Assembly (NCBI GenBank): GCA_016284295.1
Contig: JAEEOP010000001.1
Span: forward strand, 103,862-167,861
DNA length: 64,000 nucleotides
Direction: 5' to 3'
Origin: Methanomassiliicoccaceae archaeon
Lineage (GTDB): Archaea > Thermoplasmatota > Thermoplasmata > Methanomassiliicoccales > Methanomethylophilaceae
The notes below the pieces were generated by a model. That model was not told the origin of the DNA. It was given only the letters and a program-made list of their open reading frames with translations, and ran no database searches. Numbering within the stretch: position 1 is the stretch's first letter; each line of letters starts with the position of its first letter. This document shows positions 43,060 to 52,677 of the stretch, piece by piece. The position numbers and the translations under genes were made by a program.

Positions 43060-45087
43060 ATGCCCTCAGAAAAAGATGTCAAAACAGCGGCCGCTCCTAA
43101 GAAAACGGCCCAAGCGTACAAGTTAGAATCGAAACAGCAGGAGATCTCCGTCACCGAATTCTTCGAGAAGAACAAGCAAATCCTGGGATTCGACTCCAGG
43201 TCCAAGTCCCTGCTCATGGGAATCAAGGAAGCGGTGGACAACTCCCTGGACAACTGCGAGGAGGCCAACATCCTCCCCGAGGTGACCGTCAGGATCGAGA
43301 GGCTCAACGACGAGGACTACAAGGTCTCGATCGAGGACAACGGAACGGGTATCACCCACAAGGCCATGCCCAACGTCTTCGGACGTCTCCTCTACGGATC
43401 CAGGTTCCACGCCCTGAGGCAGTCGAGGGGTCAGCAGGGTATCGGTATCTCCGCCACAATCATGTACGGGAACATCACCACCGGTAAGCCCGCACACGCG
43501 GTCTCCAAGATCGAGGGCGAGGACGAGGTCGGCTGGGAGATGGACATCTTCATCGACACCAAGACCAACAGGCCCGTCATCACCAACGACAGGGCCACGC
43601 CTTGGGAGGGCAAGGAGCACGGAACGCTCATCCAGTATACCACCAAGGGCAGGTACATCACGGGAAAGCAGTCCATATTCGAGTATCTGAAGGAGACCGC
43701 CATCGTCAACCCGCATGCCCAGATCACATTCTACGACCCCGACGGGACCAAGACGGTCTTCGAGAGGGCCACCGACATCATGCCCCCGAGGCCCAAGGAG
43801 ATCAAGCCGCACCCGGAGGGCATGGAGATCGGGGACCTGTTCAAGTACGCCGGCAACACCCAGCAGAAGAACATGAAGGCGTTCCTCAGGAACGACTTCT
43901 CGAGGATCACGGACAGGCTCGCCACCGAGATCCTGGAGCTCTCCAAGGTGAAGGAGACCAAGAAACCATCCGACCTCAGCAGGGAAGATGCGATAGCCAT
44001 CCTCGATGCGATCAAGAAGGTCAAGATCATGGCCCCTCCGACGGACTGCCTGTCGCCGATTGGCGACACCCTGATCAAGAAGGGTCTGATGCACGTCCTG
44101 GACGGACTCAGGCCCGAATATTATGCAACACCTGTCACACGTTCCCCCAAGGCCGTGAACGGCAACCCGTTCGTTGTGGAGGCTGGAATCGTGTACGGGG
44201 GTGACATCCCCTCGGACGGGCAGGTGCAGATCTACAGGTTCGCGAATCGTGTGCCCCTGCTGTTCAAGCAGGGAGACTGCGCGATAACCAAAGCCATCTC
44301 CGAGATGGACTGGAGGAGGTACGGCCTCGAGCAGAGAGGAGGTAAAGGAATCCCCTACGGACCTGCGATCATCCTAGTGCATGTGGCATCCACCAAGGTC
44401 CCGTTCACTTCCGAAGGAAAGGAGGCGGTCGCATCCTTCCCCGAGCTCCAGAGCGAGATCGGATTGGCACTCAGACTGTGCGCCAGGAACCTCAAGAGCC
44501 ATCTGAACAAGCAGGAGAGGAAGAACAAGACCCATGCCAAGTTCGAGATCGTGCAGGAGATCCTGCCCGACATGGCGGAGAAGGTCTCCACCCATCTGAA
44601 CAAGCCCGTGCCCGACCTGAGCAGGACGATCACGAAGATCATGAACGTCGTCTGGGTGGAGCCGGAGGTCAAGAAGGAGAACAAGAAGCTCCGCACGATC
44701 ACTTACACAATCTACAACTACACCACGCAGCCGCGCAGCATCAGGCTGCACGCGCAGGTCCCCAAGGAGGCCGTGAACCTCTCCCTGTTCTCAGGGGAGT
44801 ACTTCCTTGACATGAACGACGAGGGCAAGGCCAACTGGGAGATCAAGGACCTCGCCCCTTCCACATCGACGAAGGTCACGTTCGAGCTGTCCGGTGAGAT
44901 GGCGGACACCTTCGACGCCGACGACATCTACTTCTCCGGTCTGAACCCGGTGATCGTGATGGGCGCGGAGATGCTCCCCGGAGACTGGGGAATAAAGGGA
45001 CTGGACATCGTCCAGACCACAGAGGACGACCTCGTTCCCGAAGACGAGGAGGACGTACAGGAGGCTGAAGACCTTGACGATGAATGA
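43060..45087 (+). CDS. top6B: DNA topoisomerase VI subunit B
   Basis: 675 residues. GHKL ATPase motifs: N box KEAVDNSLDNCEEA, G1 IEDNGTGI, and the lid RQSRGQQGIGISA. Then the helix-two-turn-helix and transducer domains, and a C-terminal Ig-like extension. It binds ATP and clamps the T-segment DNA. The end overlaps the start of top6A by eight bases. ATG 43060 follows AATAAGGAGG at a distance of 20 bases. Topoisomerase VI relaxes supercoils and decatenates DNA. Confidence 0.97.
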   Translation: MPSEKDVKTAAAPKKTAQAYKLESKQQEISVTEFFEKNKQILGFDSRSKSLLMGIKEAVDNSLDNCEEANILPEVTVRIERLNDEDYKVSIEDNGTGITHKAMPNVFGRLLYGSRFHALRQSRGQQGIGISATIMYGNITTGKPAHAVSKIEGEDEVGWEMDIFIDTKTNRPVITNDRATPWEGKEHGTLIQYTTKGRYITGKQSIFEYLKETAIVNPHAQITFYDPDGTKTVFERATDIMPPRPKEIKPHPEGMEIGDLFKYAGNTQQKNMKAFLRNDFSRITDRLATEILELSKVKETKKPSDLSREDAIAILDAIKKVKIMAPPTDCLSPIGDTLIKKGLMHVLDGLRPEYYATPVTRSPKAVNGNPFVVEAGIVYGGDIPSDGQVQIYRFANRVPLLFKQGDCAITKAISEMDWRRYGLEQRGGKGIPYGPAIILVHVASTKVPFTSEGKEAVASFPELQSEIGLALRLCARNLKSHLNKQERKNKTHAKFEIVQEILPDMAEKVSTHLNKPVPDLSRTITKIMNVVWVEPEVKKENKKLRTITYTIYNYTTQPRSIRLHAQVPKEAVNLSLFSGEYFLDMNDEGKANWEIKDLAPSTSTKVTFELSGEMADTFDADDIYFSGLNPVIVMGAEMLPGDWGIKGLDIVQTTEDDLVPEDEEDVQEAEDLDDE

Positions 45088-46171
45088 CAGACAGAAAGTG
45101 GCATTGGACAGCCTCACGGGCGTCATATCCAACATCTACGATCAACTGGATCGCGGGGACATCCCTGCGATGAACCTCCCCATGAGGTCCAAGAAGAACA
45201 TCGAGTTCGACACCAGGCACAACGTCTGGACCTACGGCGATCTGAAGACGGCGCGTACAGCGAAGACCGTCCAGGGGGCCGTGTCGATGCTCAGGACAGC
45301 CTACACCACGGACTTCATCAACGACATGATCAGGGAAGGGAAATCGTCCACCTTAAGGGAAATGTATTACATCTCCGAGGGATGGCACAACGCCAAGTTC
45401 CACACCCAGGACGAGAGCAACCTGCTGGCCGAGGACCTGGAGACCATCACCGGATGCATGAGGGAGGACTTCAAGCTCCGTCCCGAGGAGTCCGGTGCAC
45501 ACGTCTACGGGGACCTCAACTTCACCACGATCACCACCAAGGGAACGTGGAAGACCAATAACTGCATCGACGACGTCCCCGAGACTGGGTTCGCCGTGCC
45601 TTACAAGGTGGAGAACGACACCTTCCAGATCAAACCAGGAAACGTGAAGTTCATCATGGCGATAGAGACAGGAGGAATGTTCGCCCGTCTCATCGAGAAC
45701 GGGTTCCCCGAGCAGTACAACTGCGCGCTCGTCCACCTGTCCGGTCAGCCGGCCAGGTCCACCAGGCGTCTCATCAAGAGGCTCAACGAGGAGTTCAACC
45801 TCCCTGTCACCGTGTTCACCGACGGCGATCCGTGGTCCTTCAGGATCTACGCCTCTGTGGCGTACGGTGCGATCAAGACCGCCCACATCTCCGAGTACCT
45901 CGCTACGCCCACAGCGCAGTTCATAGGAATCACCCCTTCGGACATCCTGAACTACGACCTGCCCACCGACAAGCTCTCCGACAAGGACATCGGAGCATTG
46001 AACGCGGAGCTGTCCGACCCCAGGTTCGCCGACGAGTACTGGGTGAACGAGATCCAGGCGATGCTCAGCATGGGCAAGAAGGCTGAACAGCAGGCGCTGG
46101 CCAAATACGGCCTCGAGTACGCAACCGGCGTATATCTTCCAGAGAAGCTCACCGATATGGGCATCCTGTGA
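45080..46171 (+). CDS. top6A: DNA topoisomerase VI subunit A (Spo11-like)
   Basis: 363 residues. The catalytic tyrosine lies in LREMYYISEGW (Tyr96 or 97) of the winged-helix 5Y-CAP domain. The Toprim metal-binding residues are in AIETGGMFARL and FTDGDPW. ATG 45080 overlaps the end of top6B; a TTG six bases upstream is less likely. Cuts both DNA strands, forming 5'-phosphotyrosyl links. A strong hairpin ends the operon at 46180-46197. Confidence 0.97.
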   Translation: MNDRQKVALDSLTGVISNIYDQLDRGDIPAMNLPMRSKKNIEFDTRHNVWTYGDLKTARTAKTVQGAVSMLRTAYTTDFINDMIREGKSSTLREMYYISEGWHNAKFHTQDESNLLAEDLETITGCMREDFKLRPEESGAHVYGDLNFTTITTKGTWKTNNCIDDVPETGFAVPYKVENDTFQIKPGNVKFIMAIETGGMFARLIENGFPEQYNCALVHLSGQPARSTRRLIKRLNEEFNLPVTVFTDGDPWSFRIYASVAYGAIKTAHISEYLATPTAQFIGITPSDILNYDLPTDKLSDKDIGALNAELSDPRFADEYWVNEIQAMLSMGKKAEQQALAKYGLEYATGVYLPEKLTDMGIL

Positions 46172-46179
46172 AGACAAAC

Positions 46180-46197
46180 ACGGGGCGCATGCCCCGT
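46180..46197 (+). terminator. Terminator of the topoisomerase VI operon
   Basis: ACGGGGC-GCAT-GCCCCGT is a perfect stem followed by CTTCCTTTTCTTC, a T-rich run. Confidence 0.7.
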
Positions 46198-46224
46198 CTT
46201 CCTTTTCTTCAATAATCCCCGGGA

Positions 46225-47412
46225 TCACTCGAATCCTTTCAGCGACGTTCCCTTGATGCTCATCAGCAGCCAGAGCGCTACGTAGACGACCAGATAGATC
46301 GTGAAGCAGAATGCGACGCTCGTCAGGTAGTTGCCGAACGGCAGGTTGACCACTACGATCATACCGAGCGTGGCGAACATGAAGTTCATGAAGTTCAGCA
46401 CAGAGGATATCGCTCCGGAGTTCCCGACGTCCTGCGACAGGAGTATGTTGAAACCGAACGAACGGGACAGCGACGACACGGTGATGATCGGCACCACTCC
46501 AAGCAGAAACAGGATCGGGTGCAAAGGACCGATCGTCCATGTGGCAGCCACGGCTATCACGATCAGCGCCAGCTGTATCTTGAGATGACCTCTGTTGCTC
46601 ACGTTCTTCGCCAGCCTCTCGATGACGATCATCAGAAGGACACCGGCGATCATCGCCCCTGCGAGATAGAGAGAATAAGCATCCCCCACCCCGAACCCCT
46701 TGTCCTTGTAGATGTATTCGGACACGGACACGTAAGCGAGGATGCAGAACGCCACCATGTTCATCATGATGGTGAATCTCCTGAAGTCCCCGTTCTTGAG
46801 GATGGGGATGACCGTTCCGACGGAACCTATGATGGACCCCTTGTACCTCTCACGGGGGATGTCCCCGGGAAGGATGAACGTCAGGATCATGCACACGACG
46901 GCCACCACGGCAGGCGCCCAGAACGTGGCCTTCCAATCCATCGCCCAGATCAGCGCCTGGCCGATGATCGGTGCGAGCACCGGTCCGAGGACACCGATGA
47001 TCGCCACTATGGTCAGGACCCTGGCCCTCCTCGCGCCGTCGAAGCAGTCCCTTATCAGCGCGACCGAGGTCGCCATACCGCCTCCGGCGCCTATGGCTTG
47101 GAGGATCCTGGAGACGATCATCAGCTCGATCGTGTCCACGATGCTGCATGCGACGCTCGCCACGATGTACAACGTCAGAGAACCTATCAGGACATTGCGG
47201 CGTCCGTACTTGTCGCTGACCGGACCCAGGAACAGAATCCCGATGGCCAGGAAGAGCATGAACATGTACATCGTCATGCTGAGCGTAGCCTCGTCCGTGT
47301 GGAAGTAGACCACCATCTCATCCAGCGACGGGAGGAACATGTCCGTGGACAGAGGCGCGAATACTCCCAGCAGAATGATGAGAACCATCAGCATCCATTC
47401 GGGCATGCGCAT
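46225..47412 (-). CDS. MFS transporter, Bcr/CflA-like drug efflux (DHA1)
   Basis: 395 residues with twelve helices. APLSTDMFLPSLDEM in helix 1 and motif A GPVSDKYGRRNVLIG after helix 2 are typical of Bcr/CflA, as is the motif C region GVLGPVLAPIIGQALI in helix 5. Proton-driven export of drugs or metabolites; substrate unknown. Single gene between the topoisomerase terminator and a hydantoinase-like gene. Confidence 0.9.
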   Translation of the reverse strand: MRMPEWMLMVLIILLGVFAPLSTDMFLPSLDEMVVYFHTDEATLSMTMYMFMLFLAIGILFLGPVSDKYGRRNVLIGSLTLYIVASVACSIVDTIELMIVSRILQAIGAGGGMATSVALIRDCFDGARRARVLTIVAIIGVLGPVLAPIIGQALIWAMDWKATFWAPAVVAVVCMILTFILPGDIPRERYKGSIIGSVGTVIPILKNGDFRRFTIMMNMVAFCILAYVSVSEYIYKDKGFGVGDAYSLYLAGAMIAGVLLMIVIERLAKNVSNRGHLKIQLALIVIAVAATWTIGPLHPILFLLGVVPIITVSSLSRSFGFNILLSQDVGNSGAISSVLNFMNFMFATLGMIVVVNLPFGNYLTSVAFCFTIYLVVYVALWLLMSIKGTSLKGFE

Positions 47413-47476
47413 CGTGTAATTCCTCCGAGACCGGCGAATTGATGCCTGTTAATATAGTTTGAGAATCAGGCTTCGG

Positions 47477-49441
47477 TCAGTCGAACCAATGCATCATCGG
47501 CTTTCCGGAAGCTCTGGCGATGACCGTCGCACCGCGGAAGACCTTGTGCCCCTTGCCCTCGACGTCGACCAGCATCTGGTCCACCTTGGTCTCTATCTTG
47601 ACCTCAGCAGCACCGGACTCCTTGGCCCTCGCGGTGGCGATCTTCGTGGCCTGCTCGATGGCGAACTCCAGAGCCTCATCCTTCTCTGAGAAGTCGAACG
47701 CCTCCTCTCCGTTGTACACCACGCACTCGGGGTCGTCGGAGAAGTCCTGGTATGCCGCACGGACGGAGATCTCGACCGTCTCCGTCACGGAACTGGAGAT
47801 CGCTCCGATGGCGTTCCCCACATCGTAGTTCTCGGGAAGGATGAGTTCCGTGTCGAACATCCTCGCGACCTCCGGGAGCCATGCTCCCACTGGAGCGCCT
47901 ATCCCTACGATCGGCATCCTCAACTTCATCAGGATGCTGTACTCCTTCGTGTCGGAGAGCATCGCATCCAGCATCGCCCTGTCCGTATCGGACAGCTCCT
48001 CCTTGCCTGTCTCCGCCCTGATCATGTGGTCCATGATGCACCTGGAGATCTTCCTGACGATCGCCTTCTTCACCGCGGCGATGAAAGGACCGATCTCCGA
48101 ACCCGCCTTCTTCGCCAGCAAGCCCACCGCCTTGTGCGAGACATCGGTGTCGTACTCGTGATAGGTTCCCTCTGCCGCGAGAATGTCCGTCGGGGTGATG
48201 CCGATGCGTGTGACGTATCCCTCAGACTCCAGGTCCTTGAGGCAAAACCTGTCCGCAGGTATGCCGGTGGATTCCGAGACCTCCCTGACGGACATGGGAT
48301 GGTCCGCTATGGCCCTGAGGAAAGCTTTGTCGGATTCCGTCAGATATGAATATTCTGTATTCGACGCGAGCGTGTACAGCTCGCAGTCGCTGATGATGTC
48401 CGAGGGGGATGAATCGAGAGAATCGAGACCCGTGATCCAATCCCTCACATGCTGCCACCTGGTAGCTGCGATGCACAGCGGGATTATGCGTATCGAGGAA
48501 AGGACCAGCTTCCCCTTCTCGACTGAAATGCGGCTGTCGCCGCCCATGCCGTATGTCGATACATCCGCCGCACGTACCCTTGTACGGTGCCCGCCCACTA
48601 CCGCCCCTGTGTCAAGGGTGCGGACGAACCCCCCGTGGATGATACCGAGGTCGGTGGTGGTCCCGCCTATGTCGGCGATGAGCGCATCCTCCACGCCGGT
48701 GTGGACCATGGCGCTGGTGAGGCTGGATGCAGGACCTGACATGATGGTCTCTATCGGCCTTCTGATTGCGGTGGCGGCATTCATTATGGAGCCGTCGCCT
48801 TTGACTATCATCAGAGGAGCGTCGATCCCCAGCTCCTCCAGGGCGCTGTTAACCGACCTTATCAGATCGATGATCGTCGGGATCAGTCCGGCGTTGATTA
48901 TGGCGGTGTTCGCCCTCTGCTCGAAACCTAGCTTTGATGTCAGGTCGTGGGCGCAGACCACCGGTATGCCCAACATCCTCTCCGCCAGGTTCCTTACCGT
49001 ATCCTCATGGCTGGGGTTGCGTACGCTCATGTAGCCTACCACAGCAAGAACATCGATCTTGCCGCACATCGATTCTATGGCTGCCTTCGCCTCCTCCACA
49101 TTGAGCTTCTTCACCGTCCTCCCCTTGAGGTCCAGCTGCGCGTCTATGTAGGCGTAGCTGGCAATGTTCACGGTGTGGCCGAACTTCTTGCCCATCACGA
49201 TGAGACCGACGCGGCAGCTCTTCCCCTCAACGATTGAATTGGTGGCGAGGGTCGATGACAGCGAGACTATGGATATCCTCTCGGTGGTCTCCAGCCCTTT
49301 GAGGGACGCCGTTATCCCTTTGATCAGGTCGTCGCGGGTGGTCAGGGCCTTGGAGCGGCAGACGATCTGCTTGGTGTCCATGTCGAGTACGACGGAATCG
49401 GTGTACGTACCTCCGGTGTCTATGCCCAGACCTAGCGCCAT
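47477..49441 (-). CDS. Hydantoinase/oxoprolinase A-family protein with an internal winged-helix insert
   Basis: 654 residues. The ASKHA-type ATPase fold is shown by GIDTGGTYTDSVV (residues 6-18) and ADIGGTTTDLGIIHGG in the middle; STLATNSIVEG and GPASSLTSAM are family motifs. Between about 365 and 415 lies a stretch like a winged helix (FLRAIADHPMSVREVSESTG...LKDLESEGYVTRIG), then TPTDIL of the family resumes. ATG 49441 starts at the first strand; the frame upstream is not conserved-looking. Related enzymes hydrolyse hydantoins or 5-oxoproline or carboxylate acetone with ATP. No HyuB gene is adjacent. Substrate unknown. Confidence 0.87.
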   Translation of the reverse strand: MALGLGIDTGGTYTDSVVLDMDTKQIVCRSKALTTRDDLIKGITASLKGLETTERISIVSLSSTLATNSIVEGKSCRVGLIVMGKKFGHTVNIASYAYIDAQLDLKGRTVKKLNVEEAKAAIESMCGKIDVLAVVGYMSVRNPSHEDTVRNLAERMLGIPVVCAHDLTSKLGFEQRANTAIINAGLIPTIIDLIRSVNSALEELGIDAPLMIVKGDGSIMNAATAIRRPIETIMSGPASSLTSAMVHTGVEDALIADIGGTTTDLGIIHGGFVRTLDTGAVVGGHRTRVRAADVSTYGMGGDSRISVEKGKLVLSSIRIIPLCIAATRWQHVRDWITGLDSLDSSPSDIISDCELYTLASNTEYSYLTESDKAFLRAIADHPMSVREVSESTGIPADRFCLKDLESEGYVTRIGITPTDILAAEGTYHEYDTDVSHKAVGLLAKKAGSEIGPFIAAVKKAIVRKISRCIMDHMIRAETGKEELSDTDRAMLDAMLSDTKEYSILMKLRMPIVGIGAPVGAWLPEVARMFDTELILPENYDVGNAIGAISSSVTETVEISVRAAYQDFSDDPECVVYNGEEAFDFSEKDEALEFAIEQATKIATARAKESGAAEVKIETKVDQMLVDVEGKGHKVFRGATVIARASGKPMMHWFD

Positions 49442-49533
49442 GAGGACAAGGATGCCAGTATGCGGTAATAACCGTACCGCAGGACCGACACGTCTGCACA
49501 ACTGTTTTAGTATCAAGACCAATAGCGGCCTGC

Positions 49534-50646
49534 ATGGTATCCAAGGTCTACTTCACCGATATGAGAACGAAGGACGGAGAGGGTCTTCTCTCCAAGATGG
49601 ACCGTCTGATCAGGGCATCCGGCCTGTGCGACATCGACATGGAGAAGAAGTTCGTGGCAATCAAGGTCCACTTCGGAGAATTCGGGAACCTCGCGTACCC
49701 CAAGCCCCAGTACGTCAAGGTCATCTCCGACCTGGTGAAGGAGAAGGGCGGGATACCTTTCATGACGGACTGCAACACGCTGTACGTCGGGATGAGGAAG
49801 AACGCAGTGGAGCACCTCCAGTGCGCAGAACTGAACGGATTCAACTCCGTGACGACGGGATGCCAGACAATCATCGGTGACGGGCTGAAGGGTTCCGATG
49901 ATGTCGAACTACCAATCGAGGGAGGCATCCACTGCGAGACAGCCAAGATCGGCCGCGCCATAGCGGATGCTGACATCATAATCACGCTGAACCACTTCAA
50001 GGGCCACGAGATCACCGGAATCGGGGGCGCCATGAAGAACCTCGGGATGGGATGCGCATCCAGGAGGGGCAAGATGGAGCTCCACACCTCCGGGAAGCCA
50101 TCGATCGATGCTGATGCATGCAAAGGATGCGGAAGATGCCAGCGCGTGTGCGCCCAGGAGGCACTGACAATGGAAGGGAAGAAGATGGTCCTGGACAATA
50201 CCAAGTGCGTGGGATGCGGCAGGTGCATCGCAATGTGCCCCTTCGATGCGATCTACGCCGAGTTCGACGAGAAGATGGACATCGTGAACAGCAAGATCGT
50301 CGAGTACACCAAGGCGATAATCTCCGGAAGGCCCAACTTCAACATCACCCTCCTCATGGATGTATCGCCATTGTGCGACTGCCATGACAACAACGACATG
50401 CCGATCATCCCCAACGTAGGGATGCTGGCATCCGCGGACCCCGTAGCTCTCGACAGGGCATGCGTGGACCTCGCCCAGCAGCAACCCTTGATCCCAGGCA
50501 GCGTCCTGTTCCACGAATGCCACGGCGACAAGCCCGGGGACATCTTCGCAGTCACCAACAAAGGCACCCACTGGCAGTCCCACTTCGAGCATGCGAAGAG
50601 GATCGGCCTCGGCGACGGAAGCTACGAACTCGTTAGGCTCCGATGA
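49534..50646 (+). CDS. DUF362 protein with two 4Fe-4S clusters
   Basis: 370 residues. DUF362 domain in two parts: residues 1-180 (VAIKVHFGEFGNLAYPKPQYV, NHFKGHEITGIGGAMKNLGMG) and after 260 (ADPVALDRACVDL). In between lies a bacterial-type 2[4Fe-4S] ferredoxin unit, CKGCGRCQRVCAQEAL and CVGCGRCIAMCPFDAI (about 195-245). A cytoplasmic Fe-S protein; the family is common in methanogens and lacks a firm function. Divergent from the hydantoinase-like gene. Confidence 0.9.
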   Translation: MVSKVYFTDMRTKDGEGLLSKMDRLIRASGLCDIDMEKKFVAIKVHFGEFGNLAYPKPQYVKVISDLVKEKGGIPFMTDCNTLYVGMRKNAVEHLQCAELNGFNSVTTGCQTIIGDGLKGSDDVELPIEGGIHCETAKIGRAIADADIIITLNHFKGHEITGIGGAMKNLGMGCASRRGKMELHTSGKPSIDADACKGCGRCQRVCAQEALTMEGKKMVLDNTKCVGCGRCIAMCPFDAIYAEFDEKMDIVNSKIVEYTKAIISGRPNFNITLLMDVSPLCDCHDNNDMPIIPNVGMLASADPVALDRACVDLAQQQPLIPGSVLFHECHGDKPGDIFAVTNKGTHWQSHFEHAKRIGLGDGSYELVRLR

Positions 50647-50724
50647 ACGCTGATTAGTAACTTTCTTATAGAAGTTCTAACACTAATTCGCACCAATAAG
50701 CGATAGCGCTAGAAGGTTCTTGAA

Positions 50725-52635
50725 ATGGCGAAGAAACAATTCAAGGCAGAATCGAAACAGCTGTTAGATCTGATGATCAACTCCATCTACACCCACAGGG
50801 AGATCTTCCTGAGGGAGATCATCTCCAACGCATCTGATGCTATAGACAAGCTCCATTACAAATCGATCACGGAGTCGGATGTACCCGTTTCCAGGGAGGA
50901 CTTCCGCATCGACGTCAAGGTCGACAGGGACGCCAGGACGGTCACCGTGTCGGACAACGGTATCGGTATGACCAAGGAGGACATGGACGCCAACCTGGGA
51001 GTCATCGCCCACAGCGGATCCCTGGACTTCAAGAAGAACCTGGAGGAGGGTAAGGACGTCGACATCATCGGACAGTTCGGTGTCGGATTCTACTCGTCTT
51101 TCCTGGTGGCCGACAAGGTCACCGTGGTATCCAAGGCATACGGCCAGGACCAGGCATGGGTCTGGACCAGCGAGGGCGCCGACGGATACACCGTCAAGGA
51201 GGGCGAGAGGGACTCCTTCGGAACCGATGTCATCATGCACATCCGCGAGAGAGACGAGAACGAGGATTATGATAGATATCTGGACGACTACACCCTCGAG
51301 GACCTTGTCAAGAAGTACTCCGACTACGTCCGCTGGCCCATCCACATGGAGCTCGAGAAGGGCGATATGGAGGAGACCGGCGAGAAGAACGAGGACGGAA
51401 CCCCCAAGAAGGAGTGGAGGACCCACATGGAGGACACCGTCGTAAACAGCATGGTGCCCATCTGGCAGAGGGACAAGTCATCCGTCACGGACGACGACTG
51501 CAAGGCGTTCTACAAGGAGAAGTTCCATGATTACGAGGAACCTATCTCGGTCATACGCGTGAACGCGGAGGGTGCCGTGAGTTACAAAGCGATGCTGTTC
51601 ATCCCCAAGGTCGCACCGTACAACTTCTACAGCAGGGAGTTCGAGCCAGGCCTGCAGCTGTACTCCTCCGGAGTCATGATCATGGACAAGTGCAAGGACC
51701 TCCTTCCGGACTGCTTCAGGTTCGTGAAGGGTATCGTGGATTCCCCTGACCTCTCTCTGAACATCTCCAGGGAGATGCTCCAGCACGACCGCCAGCTCTC
51801 CATGATCAGGAGCAACCTCGAGAAGAAGATCAAGAACGAGCTTGAGAGGCTGCTGAAGGACGACAGGGAGACATACGAAGGCTTCCATAAGAACTTCGGA
51901 CCCCAGCTGAAGTACGGAATCGTAGAGGACTGGGGAGCGAGAGCGGATCTCCTGAAGGACCTCATCATGTTCCACTCGATGGAGAAGGACAAGCCCATCA
52001 CCCTCAGGGAATACGTCGACGGAATGAAGGAGGGTCAGGACAAGATCTTCTACGCATCCGCCGAGAGCGTGGCCAGGGCCAAGCAGATCCCTCAGGCGGA
52101 GCAGGTGCGCGACAAGGGCTACGACATCATCTGCCTCACCGAGGAGCTGGACGAGTTCACGCTCAGGACCCTGAGGAACTACGACGAGAAGCCGTTCTGC
52201 GACATCAACAGCAACGACCTCGACCTCGGCACCGAAGAGGAGAAGAAGGCGGCGGACACCAAGGAGGAGGAATCCAAGGATCTGCTGGACTTCGTCAAGG
52301 AATCCCTGGGCGACAAGGTGGACTCCGTGAAGCTGTCCAGGAAGCTCAAGACCCATGCAGTCTGCCTCAGCTCGGAGGGAGACGTGTCATTCGAGATGGA
52401 GAAGTACTTCGCGAACATCCCGGGAGCGCCCGAATCCGAGAGGGTGAAGGCCAAGCGCGTCCTGGAGATCAACGCGAACCACCCCGCTTTCGCGGCATTG
52501 GAGAAGGCATACAAGGATGACAAGAACAAGGCTAAGGCCATGTCCCTCATCATGCTGGACCAGGCCCTGCTCATGGCAGGCATGCCCGTGGAGGATATGC
52601 TCAGATACTCCGAGAGCGTGTTCAAACTGTTCTGA
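50725..52635 (+). CDS. htpG: Chaperone HtpG (Hsp90)
   Basis: 636 residues, full-length bacterial-type Hsp90. GHKL ATPase motifs REIISNASDAIDKLHY, VTVSDNGIGMT and IIGQFGVGFYSSF; middle domain with GVVDS-type stretch FVKGIVDSPDLSLNISREML; C-terminal dimerisation domain. Hsp90 is rare in archaea, so acquisition from bacteria is likely. A TATA-like TTCTTATAG lies near 50665, and a terminator at 52643-52656. Confidence 0.96.
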   Translation: MAKKQFKAESKQLLDLMINSIYTHREIFLREIISNASDAIDKLHYKSITESDVPVSREDFRIDVKVDRDARTVTVSDNGIGMTKEDMDANLGVIAHSGSLDFKKNLEEGKDVDIIGQFGVGFYSSFLVADKVTVVSKAYGQDQAWVWTSEGADGYTVKEGERDSFGTDVIMHIRERDENEDYDRYLDDYTLEDLVKKYSDYVRWPIHMELEKGDMEETGEKNEDGTPKKEWRTHMEDTVVNSMVPIWQRDKSSVTDDDCKAFYKEKFHDYEEPISVIRVNAEGAVSYKAMLFIPKVAPYNFYSREFEPGLQLYSSGVMIMDKCKDLLPDCFRFVKGIVDSPDLSLNISREMLQHDRQLSMIRSNLEKKIKNELERLLKDDRETYEGFHKNFGPQLKYGIVEDWGARADLLKDLIMFHSMEKDKPITLREYVDGMKEGQDKIFYASAESVARAKQIPQAEQVRDKGYDIICLTEELDEFTLRTLRNYDEKPFCDINSNDLDLGTEEEKKAADTKEEESKDLLDFVKESLGDKVDSVKLSRKLKTHAVCLSSEGDVSFEMEKYFANIPGAPESERVKAKRVLEINANHPAFAALEKAYKDDKNKAKAMSLIMLDQALLMAGMPVEDMLRYSESVFKLF

Positions 52636-52642
52636 TGGGAAA

Positions 52643-52656
52643 GGGGGACGACCCCC
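52643..52656 (+). terminator. Terminator after htpG
   Basis: GGGGG-ACGA-CCCCC stem followed by GTCCATCATTTTTT. Confidence 0.65.
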
Positions 52657-52677
52657 GTCCATCATTTTTTGGAATAA

